From Rosa chinensis (lineage: Eukaryota > Streptophyta > Magnoliopsida > Rosales > Rosaceae), in NCBI RefSeq assembly GCF_002994745.2, contig NC_037090.1:16790001-16854000 (forward strand): a DNA stretch of 64,000 nt, in the 5' to 3' direction. The stretch's first letter is position 1. Each line of letters opens with the position of its first letter. Below are positions 23,530 to 35,674 of this stretch, one piece after another. Both the position numbers and the translations under genes were made by a program. The notes below the pieces were generated by a model. It was given only the letters and a program-made list of their open reading frames with translations. It made no database searches and was not told the DNA's origin.

Positions 23530-23749
23530 TGTTCAAGTAAACCCTAATTTGTGTTTGGCCCAAACTCTAGGTTACTTGACCTAGTGGTAAAAGGTTTATA
23601 AATTAGAAGGATCTAGATTCCTATTCAATATACGATTACTTTCCTTATATGATTGAGATTCTATACATTGTAATCCTCTATATAAAGAGGTCTCTATTAT
23701 CAGTGAGAATACACAGTGATTTCCTCTCAATTTCAGTTTCTCTACAACA
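23530..23749 (+). repeat. 5' LTR of copia 1
   Basis: 220-bp LTR with TG...CA ends and a TATA-like 'tatataaagag' near 23683, the likely promoter of the element. The primer-binding site starts one base after it. Confidence 0.92.
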
Positions 23750-24752
23750 CGTTATCAGCACGAAGCCTTAACCTTGAAACAAATAGCCAAACCCTGATTC
23801 AAGAAGCTAAAATCCTTGAATCCGAATATAAAACCTTGAAGCCTTTTCTGCCTCCACCTCACACCTTCAAGAACTCGATCCCAGGAGTCCAGAACAGACG
23901 GCCCCACCCCAAGAACTTGCTGGAAACCCACCGAACCGGCTACCGGAAGCTCCATACAACTCATAGCAAATATTCCACCGGTTCACCATCTTCCGGACCT
24001 CCAATTTGCACCAAATTTTGGTAGAAGAAGCCTCTTGATCTGAAGTTTCGGGAACCGGAATAAAAAGTCCAAAAATCGGTGAAAAATTTGCTCAACCGAC
24101 TGACTCAAAGTCCTGCAGAAAAACCTGCAGAAGGAAAAGAAAAAGAAAAAAAAAGGAAAGGAAGAGAAGCCCAGAAGCCCAAGACCAAGCCCAAGGCAGA
24201 GGCCCACTGCCACGTCATCAAGAGGACCCACTGCCACGTCAGCACAGGGACCCACTGACACGTCAGCACAAGCCACATCAGCATCAGGTCAACACCGGTC
24301 AACAACTTTCCGGCCACTTTTCCGACCACTTTTCAGGTCAAAATTTTCCGGCGACCTATTTCGAGGTATTTTTTACTAAACATTCCCCCTTTTTTTTTAG
24401 AGTTTTTAAATTTAATTTCTCTTCTTTTTCGGGGACTTGCAACCTCCCTTCTTCTACCCCCCTTTTCTTTATCATAGGGGAAACCAAATTAAGTCTAACT
24501 GTGGGGGTTCGTGCTCACTCCAAGCTTGGAGCTTGTAGAGTTCTCCAAACTTAGAGTTTGTTGAGGTAAAACGATTGACCGCAAATATCATTGTTTTGAT
24601 CTAATCCAACCCCTCTTGGAATTGAATTTCTTGGAAGCGACTACGCTCCAAAATTCCTAATTTCTTGGAAGCGACTACGCTAAAAATTTTATTTGTTTTC
24701 ATGGTAGCATTTTTCGCTCTGAAACTAACCCTAATTTCTTGTTCTCTTCAGG

Positions 24753-25812
24753 ATGAGTAACCTGAACAAATTGGACTTTGCTCCATTGGGAACAACTGGC
24801 TCTGAATATCACAGGTGGGTTCGTGATATCCGCCAGCATCTCAAGGCCGATGGAATCTTTGGATACTATTCTCGAGCCTAGTCAGGACGTGTTAACTGTT
24901 GAGCAAGCTCAAGATTTGGAAGCAAATAGAGCAGCCTTAGAGGCAAATAAGGCGAAAGCCATCATCATAATGACTCGTCATATGGATGATTCGCTCCAGT
25001 ACGAGTGTATGAATGAAGAAGACCCCAGAAGGCTGTGGGTCTCACTCGAAGATTAATTTGGCAATGTCCGTGACTCCGTGCTTCCTGAGCTAAAAGTGAG
25101 ATGGCATAACCTCCGCTTCTGTGATTTCAAATAAGTTCTTGACTACAACTCGGAAGCACTTCGCATTAAATCCTTAATAGAATTCTGTGGTAAAGAGATC
25201 ACAAATGCGATGTTGATTGAGAAGACTCTCTCTACTTTCCCCGTCTCTGCATTAATGGTTGCTAAGAACTATCGAATCGATGCTACTGCAAGACGAATCA
25301 CAAGGTTTCATGAGCCCATTGGAGCTATGAATGTCATTGAAAAGCATGACAACATCCTTGTGAATAACTATAATTCGAGATCTGTGGGAACAGAGCATAT
25401 TTCGGAATCCAATTATAGTCGCGCCCCAAAGAGAGGGCGCCAAGAGCGAAACTCTAATCTTAGGAATACATTTGGACGTTGTGGTCCATATAATAGCTCT
25501 ACTTGGGAAGGTAATCACCAAAATAGGCGAACACGGAACCAAAAAGGTAAACGTGGAAAGAGAGAGGGAGGCAACGCCTCTGGCCATGTTGGTGGCACCA
25601 CCAACACTAAGAGCTATCTAAATGACACTTTCAAAGCGCCTCAATCAATAGAGTTTGAGTAAAGAGATGTATGTTCTAGATGTGGAGTGTCTGATCATTG
25701 GGCACACATTTGTAGAGCTCATGAAGAAATTCTCACCGCCTACAAAGCATATTGTGAAGCAAGAGAAGCTCACTATATGGAACAAGAAGATCAAGAAGAT
25801 GATCTAGAGTGA
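24753..25812 (+). pseudogene. Copia 1 gag, broken
   Basis: It starts with ATG in the context CTTCAGGATGAG and ends in DDLE-stop. A UBN2-like gag core is visible (IEKTLSTFPVSALMVAKNYR region near 25215), followed by an Arg/Gly-rich basic stretch and a zinc knuckle CSRCGVSDHWAHIC near 25675 (CCHC). In-frame stops occur, for example after SLED at about 25055 and near 25660, so no full-length capsid is made. Confidence 0.88.
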
Positions 25813-26499
25813 AGGGTTGAAGACTACAAATCTGGCTGGGATCATTAGATCGCCAATTCTGTTTAAGTCTTTATTTTTCCAAGAGATGTAATAGGCAATT
25901 ACCATATATTTTTGTCGTAAATGCCAATGGTTTAGCTTTTCTTCAAAGTAGGCTCACTCAAAGTAAGTTTGATGTCTAGGAAGGTTCTGAGATTAGTGGT
26001 ATTTAAGCGAGCCTTGCTCCACTGACATCTCTCTACTCACCTGGTCACATTTATTTTGGAATTACCGAAAGAATTTAGATGACTACCATTGTTTTGCATT
26101 AGCTATCATTTTGGATTAGATTTTGTTTAGTCAAAGAGACAATGATGTAACTCCGTTGGCTTATGAATAAAATTTCGAGTTCTTTATGACTCCATTTTGA
26201 TTCTGAGCATATGACTTTTGTGACTACGATGGATGGGCCATCAGTATTAATTCAGGGACATGGAATAGTCCAAGTTCCACTTGCCAAATGACACCTTAAT
26301 TACTATCACAGAAACTCTCTACGCTTCTAGGGCGATTCACACCTATGAATAGCCGACGGATTCCATGCGAAAACTCATGTAGAGAACGGAAATAAGTTCA
26401 TTTCCAATACCTCTAATGATTGTGAATAAAGGCGCATCTTAGAGGAGTTTATGTGTCTCTTTAGTGGATTTTATGTCACTATTCTAGCTATTAAATCCA

Positions 26500-29400
26500 A
26501 TAAAGTTACGAGAGAAGATCTCTTGGATTTAGACACATATTGGCTTTGTCACGACATGATAGGTCATTCTGGTCATGATATGATGATCCATTGATCCGTC
26601 TACTAAAGACTTCACATGGACATCATTTCTTTCGAGCGAAACAAAGCATGAATCAAAAGTTGATTTCTGGACTAAGTGTGACCGACGCAGCTACCCAGGG
26701 CACCGCCTCAGTCCACCACCAGCCTAGGGTTGGCACAGTCCATATCCATAATGCCATGGATAGCATCCATCATGGTGATGGCGCCGCAGGTGATGTTGCA
26801 ATCACCAACTTGCTTTAAATAGCGTTTTAGACGCTCAAGCCTAATCAAAATACTCATTAGTTGCTTCTAAAGCCTCTCGATCGTTTTACAAAGCCCGTTC
26901 CTTAGGGAAATTAGGACTAGCACTGTCCTATGCAAAGGAAATGAACATACTCATTCGGTTCTTACATAGAATTCATGGGGATTCTGTGGATTGATTCAAC
27001 CAACTTGCGGACGCTTAAATATTTCATGATGTTGGTTGACACACAAACACGCTGGTCACGTGTTGTACGTGCCATTATCCACCTATAAATGCTGCTTATG
27101 CTATACTCCTAGCACATATCATATGACAACGGGCTCACTCCCCAGATCATCCTATTCAGTCAATTGGATTTGACTATGCTAGAGAGTTTACATCGAAAGA
27201 CTTTCGATGGATATTGCAATGAGACTGATGTTGGACATCATGTTCCCATGTACACACCCAAATGGTCTTGTGGAAATGACTACGATGATAGTCTGGATAT
27301 TGGTAATGCGCACCAATCTCCTTATATCCGCTTGGGGTGATGCAATATCGCATGCAGCTATGCTAATTCGTCTACGACCCACCGCCACTCAATGTACCTC
27401 TGCGTTACAGCTAGTGGTTAGGTACAAGTATCGTACTTACGCATATTTGAGTGAGCCATTTATGTGCCAATTGCGCTGCCACAACGCTCTATGATGGGTC
27501 CTTACAGACGAATGGGCAACTACGTTGGATTTGAGACTCCAACAATAATCCGCCACTTAATGCCCTTGCAAGGCGATCTCATTACCGCTAGATTTGCGGG
27601 TTGTCACTTTGATGAGACAGTCTTCCTGTCGTTAGGGGGAGACAAGAACACGGATGTTCAGCAGGAACGACAGAAATTGTTGTGGCCTGTCCCCACTATG
27701 TCTCATCTCGATCCCTGTTAAAGTGACGAGATCACACAAATATGCTGCAAACAAGCCTGCAAGGAATGACGCCAACGCCAAAGAGAGTGGCAATCTAGCG
27801 TTACAGGCCATGACCCCAGCTAGGATGCGTGGGAGGCCCGTAGGTTCGAATGACACTTTGGCATATTCCAATCCTTTGATCATCAAGACTCAAAATTAGT
27901 CTCATGAGAATCTTCTGGGTTAGGGTTATCATTGGGGGACGCCTCAACGTCAGAACCTATTCCTGAGAATATAGAGCTCTATAAAAATTACACTAGTGTA
28001 CTTGAGACGTGGGATAAAAACTCCATCATAATTGATGATGTAGTTGCGCATGAGTTTGTTGAGTCAGATGATATCGAACCATGCTCCGTTGATGAATGAA
28101 TGCCAACGTAGAGAAATTTGGCCTAAATGGAAAGATGCGATCCAGGTTAAGATGGATTCTCTAACGAAGAGGAAGGTTTTTGAGCCAGTGATGCCAACAC
28201 CTCCTAACATAAAATCTATTGACTAACGGGTCTTCGTTAGAAAGTGTGATGAGAAAAAGAGATGGCAATCTCGCCTTATGGCGCAAGGCTTCTCACAAAA
28301 CGCCATGGAATCGTTTACGATGAGACATATTGTCTCGTAATGGATGTCATTGCACTCCACTACCCTGTCAGTTTGGTAGTTTCTGAATAACTGAAAATGC
28401 AGCTTACAAATGTGGTCACTACGTATCTCTATAGGGATATAGATACGGAATATACATGAAGGTTCATGTTAAACTTCATTTACCCAAGTCAGGTGGCTCT
28501 AGACCACGGAGCGCGTTTACAAAGAGGTTGAAACGCTCGCTAAAATGACTACTTGATTGGGAAGGGATATGCCCACGCGTTTCCATAACAAGTTTCGGAT
28601 TCCATCGCGGTTCATATTGGACATGATCTTCATTAGAAGCCCTTAAAGAGTTAAGAGAAACCGCTGAACACTTGAAATTCGATTTGGAGATGAAGGATTA
28701 TGGGAGAACACGATTATGTCTCAGTTTGGAACTTGAGCATCGTGTCAATAGATGCTTAGGCATTTTGACAAGGTCAAACCTTCAAGCACCCCCATGATCG
28801 TCCGTAGTCTTGATCTTGAAAATGACCATCTTCGTCTGAAGGATGATGACGAAGATGTGCTAGAGGCAGAAGTGCCTTACTTGAGTACAATTGACGCATT
28901 ATTGTACTTAGCACAATGCACATGACCGGACATCTCATTTGCAGTGAACTTGTTAGCTAAGGTATAGCTCTGCGCCAACGCGACGCCATTTTGATTAGTG
29001 TAAAAGATATCTTTCAGTACTTGAGATGTACGATTGATATGGGCTTGTTCTATCCCTACAGAGAGAAGATGGATTTGGACCCATCACATACCAGAAACGC
29101 CTCCAACGCTGGCCTGCGTTCTCTATCCCCATTCCAAAACGATATAAGTGTTTTGGAAGGTTTTGCTGATGTTGGGTACCTCTATGACCCACACAAAGGT
29201 CGCTCCCAAACTGGTTAAGTGTTCACCATGGGAAAAGACCATGATATCTTGGAGGTCTACAGAACAGACCGTAGTCGCTATATCTTCTAACCATGCAGAG
29301 ATTATTGCTCTTCATGAAGTGGTTGGTGAATGTTTATGGATTGGATTTATAATCACGCATGTTCGAACAATTGTGGTTTGAAGTCTACCACAAGATGAGC

Positions 29401-29630
29401 CTACGAGCATTTAGGATAATGTTGTTCGTTTTAAGCAAATGAAGCAAGGCTACATCAAAAGCGACAACACCAAGCATAATCAGCAACAACAGACTATCCT
29501 CAAATTCCAAAGTGAACTAGGTTCGATATGAGGATAATGTGGTAGACTTGTTTACTAAGTCATTGCCCAAATCCACATTCGAGAAACATGTGGCAAGAAT
29601 TGGCTTGCGGAAATTATCTGAACTCCCATG
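26500..29630 (+). pseudogene. Copia 1 pol remnants
   Basis: Recognisable pieces in order: gag-pre-integrase (DTYWLCHDMIGHSGHDMMI-like, about 26530-26600), integrase (LVDTQTRWSRVV-like, about 27030, then an AREFTSKDF-like piece near 27180), reverse transcriptase N-part (WPKWKDAIQVKMDSLTKRKV, about 28120) and RNase H (SWRSTEQTVVAISSNHAEII, about 29250). Between them are stops and frame changes, and no aspartic protease motif was found. A dead polyprotein. Confidence 0.85.
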
Positions 29631-29823
29631 ATCGTAGTCATTAGGGGGAGATGCAAACATCAAGGGGAGATATCTACATGTTCACCTCAAAACGTGAAGG
29701 GTGTGTTGTACTCTTTTTCCCCTTCGACAGAGATTATTTTTGTCCCACTGGGTTTTTATTACTCGGCAAGGTTTTTAACTAGGCAACGAGAGAAGCACCT
29801 CGTTTGGGCAACACAAGGGGGAG

Positions 29824-30041
29824 TGTTCAAGTAAACCCTAATTTGTGTTTGGCCCAAACTCTAGGTTACTTGACCTACTGGTAATAGGGTTAAATTAGAA
29901 TGATCTAGATTCCTATTTAATGTACGATTACTTTCCTTGTATGATTGAGATTCTATACATTGTAATCCGCTATATAAAGAGTCCCCTATTATCAATGAGA
30001 ATACACAGCGATTTCCTCTCAATTTCAGTTTCTCTACAACA
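29824..30041 (+). repeat. 3' LTR of copia 1
   Basis: 218-bp partner of the 5' LTR. The divergence between the two (about 15 differences by eye) implies an old insertion. Confidence 0.92.
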
Positions 30042-30300
30042 TAAGCAAAATATTTCAAATTGTCTAATCTTATGACCAAATACTCCCAACATCCAAAATT
30101 CAAGAAGAAGTATAGCATAATTGGGTTATACAGGTTCACTTCGTGTTTGCGGGTTGACCGTACCATGGCTGACCCATTTACTAAATGGGTCATGGTAGGC
30201 GACCCGCTTTTTAATCGTGTGGGTTCAACCCGCTTTATTTCGTGCGAGTTTCAAGTCGTGTTATCGGGTCGTGTCGGAATTGACAGCCCTACTCCTGTGG

Positions 30301-30607
30301 TATAGGCTGTTGTAAAAGCGGCTATATTTTTCATTTTAACGTCAAAAAACTGTAATAGATGACAAACTCTGACTTAAATAACATAAGAGACTACTCAAAA
30401 TTAGGAAAAGTAATAAATGAAACAATAACAAAAGAATAATAAAGTTATCCAATTAATAATAAAAATACCTCTAAATCTATGTGCACAATTATAAATAAAG
30501 ATATGAGAAGGAAATCAGCATTCATTTGCTGCCAAGTTTATTGTTGCCATAATTTCGGCTGATATTAAAGTCACTTAATTGTCTTCCATATGTCCTTGTA
30601 TCATCCC
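30301..30607 (+). repeat. Last 318-bp monomer, right of the insertion
   Basis: It begins TATAGGCTGTTGTAAAAGCGG and continues through the standard monomer to TCATCCCCC. It is the continuation of the array at 20874-23187 after the hAT/copia block. It is slightly short because of a deletion in its first third. Confidence 0.9.
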
Positions 30608-31034
30608 CCTTCTGAGCAGTGGTAAAACTGGCAACAAAATTGAAGCCTACATTAGACCTTGCGAGATAGCTACCCTTGCACACCATGACTTCAATTCACT
30701 ACTAAGATAGCCTTATCATGATGAAAGTTTTTAAGTTATAGGACAAAGGCCAAAATTGACAACACTTTGTAATAGACTTGGAGTAAAGCCTTAAAGAAAA
30801 GGAAACAACATAAAAATAAACATTAGTGGAATTGAGACGAGTAGTGGTAAGACTGGCAACAAAAATGAAGTTTATGATAGACCTTGTTAAATAAGCTTGC
30901 ACACCATGTCTAAAACTCTATATTCATTTGTTTATCTAATTATATAGCTCTAGTATGTAAATATATGACATCATGTTTTAGTCATTTTCAATAAAAAGTA
31001 ACTATATCATTCACTATGTTACTTGAATCTAGTA
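30608..31034. repeat. Duplicated spacer (B copy)
   Basis: It aligns with 545-946 plus 2543-2575 and gives the empty site for the solo LTR at 947-2537. Non-coding. Confidence 0.8.
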
Positions 31035-31043
31035 TTAGTAATA

Positions 31044-31200
31044 GGGAAAATTGTCCAAACAGTGTCTGAACTTTTCTAGACTATTAATTTTCATACCTGT
31101 ATTTTGAAAAATATCAAAATAGTACCTGATGATTTAAGCTCGACCCAATATTCATACCCAGAAACAGTAAAAATGTTAACTCCGTTAAAATTTTAAGGGT
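31044..31200. repeat. Left long TIR of the 12-kb element
   Basis: About 157 bp from GGGAAAATTG to AAGGGTA, the inverted partner of about 43035-43193. Non-coding. Confidence 0.85.
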
Positions 31201-31261
31201 ATTTTCATTTTTTCAATATTCATCTTCTCCAAATTAGACAAATATAAAAAGAAATTAAAGA

Positions 31262-31350
31262 AAAAAAAAAAAAAAAACCTTGCCATGGCTCGAACTCGCA
31301 CAACGTAGCCTAATTTACTTCTCAATATCTCAGCCACTGGGTCGACAATT
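31262..31350 (-). repeat. Possible tRNA-derived SINE head
   Basis: On the minus strand, CAGTGGCTGAGATAT resembles box A. GCGAGTTCGAGCC follows about 40 bases later and resembles box B, and a run of T closes the segment. This is the layout of tRNA-derived SINEs with T tails. No TSD was checked and the match to box A is loose. Confidence 0.35.
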
Positions 31351-31458
31351 GTTGGTTGTTAATCATCCTCTCTTCCAATAAACTAAATCTAACACTAAGA
31401 ACACCTCCATTAAGAGTGGCAGAAATCAGCTAGCTACCTCAGTTTTATATCAAGAGAA

Positions 31459-31680
31459 AAATTTGAAATCGGGTTCTTTACTCCTAATGGAAGCACTGGT
31501 ACTAGAAGATATGTTAAAATTCGGTTTTACAGATCAAATCCACAGACTGTCGTGTCGGTTCCAAATAGAGACAACCCTCTTTTAGACACTCGTGGAGTTC
31601 TCTCTATTGTAGAAGATGAAATCTTAAGGTGTTGGATGGCAATAGAAAAAACCTACTGGTCAGCAACTTCATTATTCTGA
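31459..31680 (+). pseudogene. G-type lectin (S-locus) receptor kinase fragment
   Basis: The open frame KFEIGFFTPNGSTGTRRYVK continues through FYRSNPQTVVSVPNRDNPLL and DTRGVLSIVEDEILR. It matches the bulb-lectin domain consensus of S-domain receptor kinases (FELGFF-PG, Y-GIWY, T-VWVANRD-P, G-L-I). Known sites are altered: the usual VWVANRD reads VSVPNRD. The frame ends in stops near 31680, after a probable one-base shift. Only part of the extracellular domain is present. It lies inside the inverted-repeat element, so it was probably captured. Confidence 0.78.
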
Positions 31681-32559
31681 TGAGATGGCTTCTGCAACTC
31701 TCTACTTGCTATCAAATTGGACTCTAAAGGCATTGGCCTTCCCATTTTGGTCCGAATCAAACACACTCAACCACACCGGAGCCGCCGTTCGGATTCGGAA
31801 TCAAATTCAATTTCAAGTACACAGAGAGATATATAGAGGTCGACGAACTAACCAACTTTTATACCTAAATTGAAATCGAAGGTCGCCGGAAAAGATGGAA
31901 AATCGCTGGAAAAGTCAAAATATTCTTTCATTTGATTCTCTCTCTACAAAGCTTCTCTAAAGAAACTGAGCCTACAGACACGAAGGGAGCATCAAGATGA
32001 AGCCATCGCCTAGATTTGGCCTGAATCGAAAACTACACCAGTAAATCCAAGAAGATTTCGGGCTTCGCTCTGCCACCATCGCCGGTCGTTCGGAGTCGGA
32101 ACTACAGGGTAGCGCTTCGCGCCACCAAGAAGAGTCCAATGGTGCCGGTCAGACGTCCAAGTTAGGCCGGAAAATGGAGTTTAAGAAACCCAGAGACATT
32201 TGAGTGTCCAAATCAATTTCTGGAAATAGCTTCCCAATCTTGGCCTTTACACACTTGCTTCTCCTCTGCTCTTCATCAAAATCAATTTCTCGTTCTTCTT
32301 TCTTTCTTCCTCTAAAGAGCACTATTGTGAAGTGAATCAATCAATCAAATAAAGGCTTAGTTTGGGATTGATTCCTAAGGTGCTTTTGGAGCTGTTTCTG
32401 CTTTTGGACCAAGAGTATGATGTTTGGTAAAATCTTTGAAAGCTGTTTTTGGTTGAAATTGCTTCTCCGTAAAGCCAAATTTGGGAAGCTACAATACAAT
32501 TTGTAGCTTTTAAGAGCTGTTTTGGGAAAACACAGAGTCTACTGTTGGTGGAGTTTAAT

Positions 32560-33537
32560 GAAATTTGTCTAACTACCAATTCTGTCCTCCTCCTTTTCTG
32601 AAAATTACATCTAAACAGATAGGTTTCTCCTTTGCGAGGCAGACATTTCTCTTTGTCATCATTATCATTATCATTCCACATCTCCTCCTTCCTCTTCTTT
32701 GGTGTCTGGTTCTCCCTCGTCTTTTGTTAGATATCCTTCTTCTTCAGCTCGTCGCTGTTAACTTCCTTCAATTCGTGGATTCTCGTCGGCCTCTCCTTCT
32801 TCCTCTGTGCAGACTTTGGGTCTTCTGGGTTATGCTTCTTCTCTGCAGATAGACTCAAACGGAGCCCAATTTATCTGATTCCTCCATAACTACACAAAAC
32901 CGAGTAAGGTATGTGAGCTTTGCTCAGTCAGATTTCCAGAACCCAAAAAAGTCTACTTGACTGCTTCTTTTTACTTTTTATTTCGAGAAATTGATCAGAT
33001 TTCAATGAATTGTTATATAAGAGAATTCTTGTACATCTCAACATTGGATAATTCAATCCTCATCGAACTTCTCCTCCTTCTCTCTCAGTTGTCACTGAAA
33101 GGTTTAATCTTGCTCTCTATAGCTTACTCTTTCATATTCAATTTTTTTTTATTCATACCCATGTAATTGCATTCTTCTGTGAGTTGGGTTTGTGCTTTAA
33201 GATAGATTGAAGCTTGTGTCTTGCTTAATTTGGGATACAAAGCTGAAAGTTTTAATTTTTGTGAAGTATAATTGTCCTGCTTAATTTTTTAGTTTTGATG
33301 ATTTTGGATGGTTTTTTGAATTGGAATATGTAGTTTGGCTAGTGTGATAATGCAGAGTCACAATTCTAATCTCGATAGTAAGAATTGATGTTTTGATTGC
33401 GTAGAACTATAGAAGTATAAATAGAAGGAAATGGTATCAGGAATCAAACAATATTTCTAGCAGGATGGTTTGTTTTCTGGAAGCAATGTTGAGTAGACTC
33501 GTGCCATCTGATAATGTTGATCGTCTAAGATCCAGAA
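32560..33537. other. Leader-like captured sequence, source unknown
   Basis: It is CT-rich and serine-codon-rich around 32670-32880, with one frame giving a Ser/Arg-rich stretch that could be an organelle-targeting leader. An AG/GT-like context follows near 32905. I could not identify a gene. Confidence 0.3.
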
Positions 33538-33545
33538 AGTAAAAT

Positions 33546-34291
33546 CAGTGTTCTAAAACTCGGCTGCCCAGGCCGCCTAGGCGCTGGGCGGCGGTCATCT
33601 GACTCGATTAATGCCAAATCGGTGGGATTGGGCGGGATGGACTTGGACGGCCTCCTAGGAGCCTGGGCAGCCTACTAGGCGCCTGGGAGGAGAGGGGTAG
33701 GCTCCTGGGCGGAGACAGGTAGGCGCTAGGAGGTCGAGATGAGTATTGAAAATTGTGGAGTATAGTTGTTTGAATTGGGCGATCTAGGAGGGGGTTCGGG
33801 AGAAGATGACTTCAGGGGTGCTGCGGAGATAGACGGCGGTGAGGGCTTGACGGAGGATGGTGGTGTCGCGAGTGGCCGGGTCGGGATCCAGAGGAGGAGG
33901 TCTTTCTTCTTATTTCCACTCAGCTCGGATAAGAGGCGCTTGGTGAGGTCCTCAAAGTATGTTGATGATGGTGGAGGTGTTGCAGTCGAAGCCCTTGAAG
34001 GCTTTGTAGACATGGACGACATCGTTGTTGGATGAGGTCTGGAGAGCTTGGCTTGTTTGCAGATAAGAATAAAAAAATCAAATAAAAGATTTGAGTGGAT
34101 GGAGATAAGGGAAAAAGTGAAGAAAGTTTATCTCATCATTCTCATGATGGAGACACGTGGGATGAATGGTCAACAAAATGGAAGGTCCACGGCCTTTTTT
34201 TTTTTGGATAGATGGAGATTATAAGTTATAACCCACTCCCTATATATTCTTTTTTAAGAATTTTTTTTTTTTTTTCAAGGCTTTAAGTCTT

Positions 34292-34322
<31 letters not shown>

Positions 34323-34471
34323 TCTTAATTATGTAAATAAATACTATAAAAATAGAATAAATATTAAAAAATACAAATCCGCCTAGATGTCGCCTAGTCG
34401 CCCGCCTAGGCGTCTGGGCGCTAGTTCCCCATTCACCGCTCGACTAGTGCCTAGCGATTTTTCGAACCTTG
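33546..34471. mobile_element. hAT element, 0.93 kb, with open frames
   Basis: The ends CAGTGTTCTAAAACTCGG and (reverse complement) CAAGGTTCGAAAAATCGC form a TIR followed on both sides by GCCTAGGCG-rich subterminal repeats. The 8-bp duplications AGTAAAAT (33538-33545) and AGTAAAAC (34472-34479) match at 7 of 8. The middle (33726-34035) is GC-rich with open frames on both strands. The minus frame has FEDLTKRLLSELSGNKKKDL and a Pro/Ser-rich tail, which I do not recognise. It may be captured coding sequence. Confidence 0.85.
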
Positions 34472-34994
34472 AGTAAAACCTAGTCCCTAACTGTGGGATT
34501 AAAGATTCATTTTATTGAATTTTGTTGTTTCGATCAGTAGGTCGTTTAGAATATTACATATTAATGTGAAAAATACAATTATTGCCAAATTTACCTTATA
34601 TAGCGTTGCGAGCTTTCAGTGTTAAGTCTTCTAGAAGTGGTTGAGAGTGATACTTATTCTTTTGCTTAGGATTGCGTGCCTGATTTGGTGGTATTAAGTA
34701 GTTGTTAGCTTTTTCAAGGATCTTCATTATTGAGAATTAGAGATGGTTAGTCAATGCTATATATAGCTAGTGTTGGTTTACGGTTCCCATAAGTTGACAC
34801 TTCTGCTAAAAAAGAATACCGATGAACTTGCTGAATGTATCAACTATTTTGTGTTGAACAAAGGGAAAATGCTACCAAATTGGAAGAAGCCCCATTCTAG
34901 TTTGATGCTAATCTCTTTGGGGCTCACTCTATTTGTCTTATTTGAGAAATCCATAATTAAAGAGGGTCTAAACACTGTGATATAAGAACTAATC

Positions 34995-35342
34995 ATGGAG
35001 CAAGTATCAAAGAAAAGATTTCCCTTGGATGCAAAAGAGTATAAGTTATATGAAGTGGGTGAGGGTGTTAGCGCTAGTGTGTACAATTACAGTTTGCACA
35101 CAATTATGAGGCATTTATAACAAAATTTACCTGATAAGTTATCTTTAAAGTTTTTGAGTTAGGGATCACTCGTAGATGCATCAGACATTCTATAGTTGTA
35201 AGAACATGTCTGCATAATTGACTGGCCACAGCATTTGGGTTGTCATGCCATATATGGCTGGGGGGTCCTGCCTTTATATAATGAAGTCTTCGTTTCCTGA
35301 AGGTTTTGAAGAGCCTATTATTGCAACTCTATTGCATGAGGT
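34995..35342 (+). pseudogene. STE20/SPS1-type kinase fragment, N-terminal part
   Basis: The ATG at 34995 opens MEQVSKKRFPLDAKEYKLYE, then VGEGVSASVY: the start of a kinase domain with a glycine-loop-like segment, as in plant SPS1/FRAY-type STE20 kinases. A later piece (from about 35224) encodes SIWVVMPYMAGGSCLYIMKS, then SFPEGFEEPIIATLLHEV, matching kinase subdomain V-VI. The exons between them (with the VAIK lysine) are missing. The second piece is cut after HEV by a CACTA element and continues at 39963. Not functional. Confidence 0.8.
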
Positions 35343-35643
35343 CACTACTAGAAATATGATAATAGACATCACGTCATTTAAATCGGTTAAAATTTCACGC
35401 GATGTAAAAAATTGTTTTAACATCGGTTTCTCAGAAACCGATTTCTATTTATATAATTAACATCAGTTTTTACTGTTGACTGATGTGTAAAATTTGGTTC
35501 AAAATTTTTAAAACACGCGGAAAGCCAAAGTTAAAGGTTTTCGTGCAAGCGGGAACAAAATTAGACTTGGTCAGTTTCCTCACTCAGTAGCGAACCATTT
35601 GCCCTGCTCTTCCCCGAAACTCTATGTCTCTATCCCTCTCCTC

Positions 35644-35674
<31 letters not shown>

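Larger units (their letters stand above)
23530..30041 (+). mobile_element. Copia LTR retrotransposon 1, degenerate
   Basis: The LTRs at 23530-23749 and 29824-30041 start TGTTCAAG, end CTACAACA and are roughly 93% identical by eye. Flanking 5-mers AAAGC (23525-23529) and TAAGC (30042-30046) differ by one base. Directly after the left LTR comes a half-tRNA-type primer site 'gttatcagcacga'. A purine tract AAGGGGGAG precedes the right LTR. Gag, gag-pre-integrase, integrase, reverse transcriptase and RNase H pieces follow in copia order, but with many stops and frameshifts. It cannot make its own proteins. It is related to the element at 54438-60993. Confidence 0.93.
23224..30291. mobile_element. 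hAT-type element containing a copia element
   Basis: TAGGGCTGTCAAT at 23224 is inverted as ATTGACAGCCCTA ending at 30291, a terminal motif common in plant hAT elements. Without the copia insertion (23530-30041) only about 0.55 kb remains and nothing codes, so it is non-autonomous. It interrupts the 318-bp array between its sixth and seventh units. The TSD is not clear. About 37 extra bases (23188-23223) left of the TIR resemble part of the element end and suggest a local rearrangement. Confidence 0.68.

Noticed and set aside
26591..27899. Series of 60-95 residue frames as small genes
   Set aside because: They are fragments and shadows of the decayed copia 1 integrase and neighbouring pol sequence.
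33726..34035. Minus-strand 98-residue frame as a named host gene
   Set aside because: No family recognised, both strands are open, and it lies within a hAT element. It is kept only as a possible captured piece.
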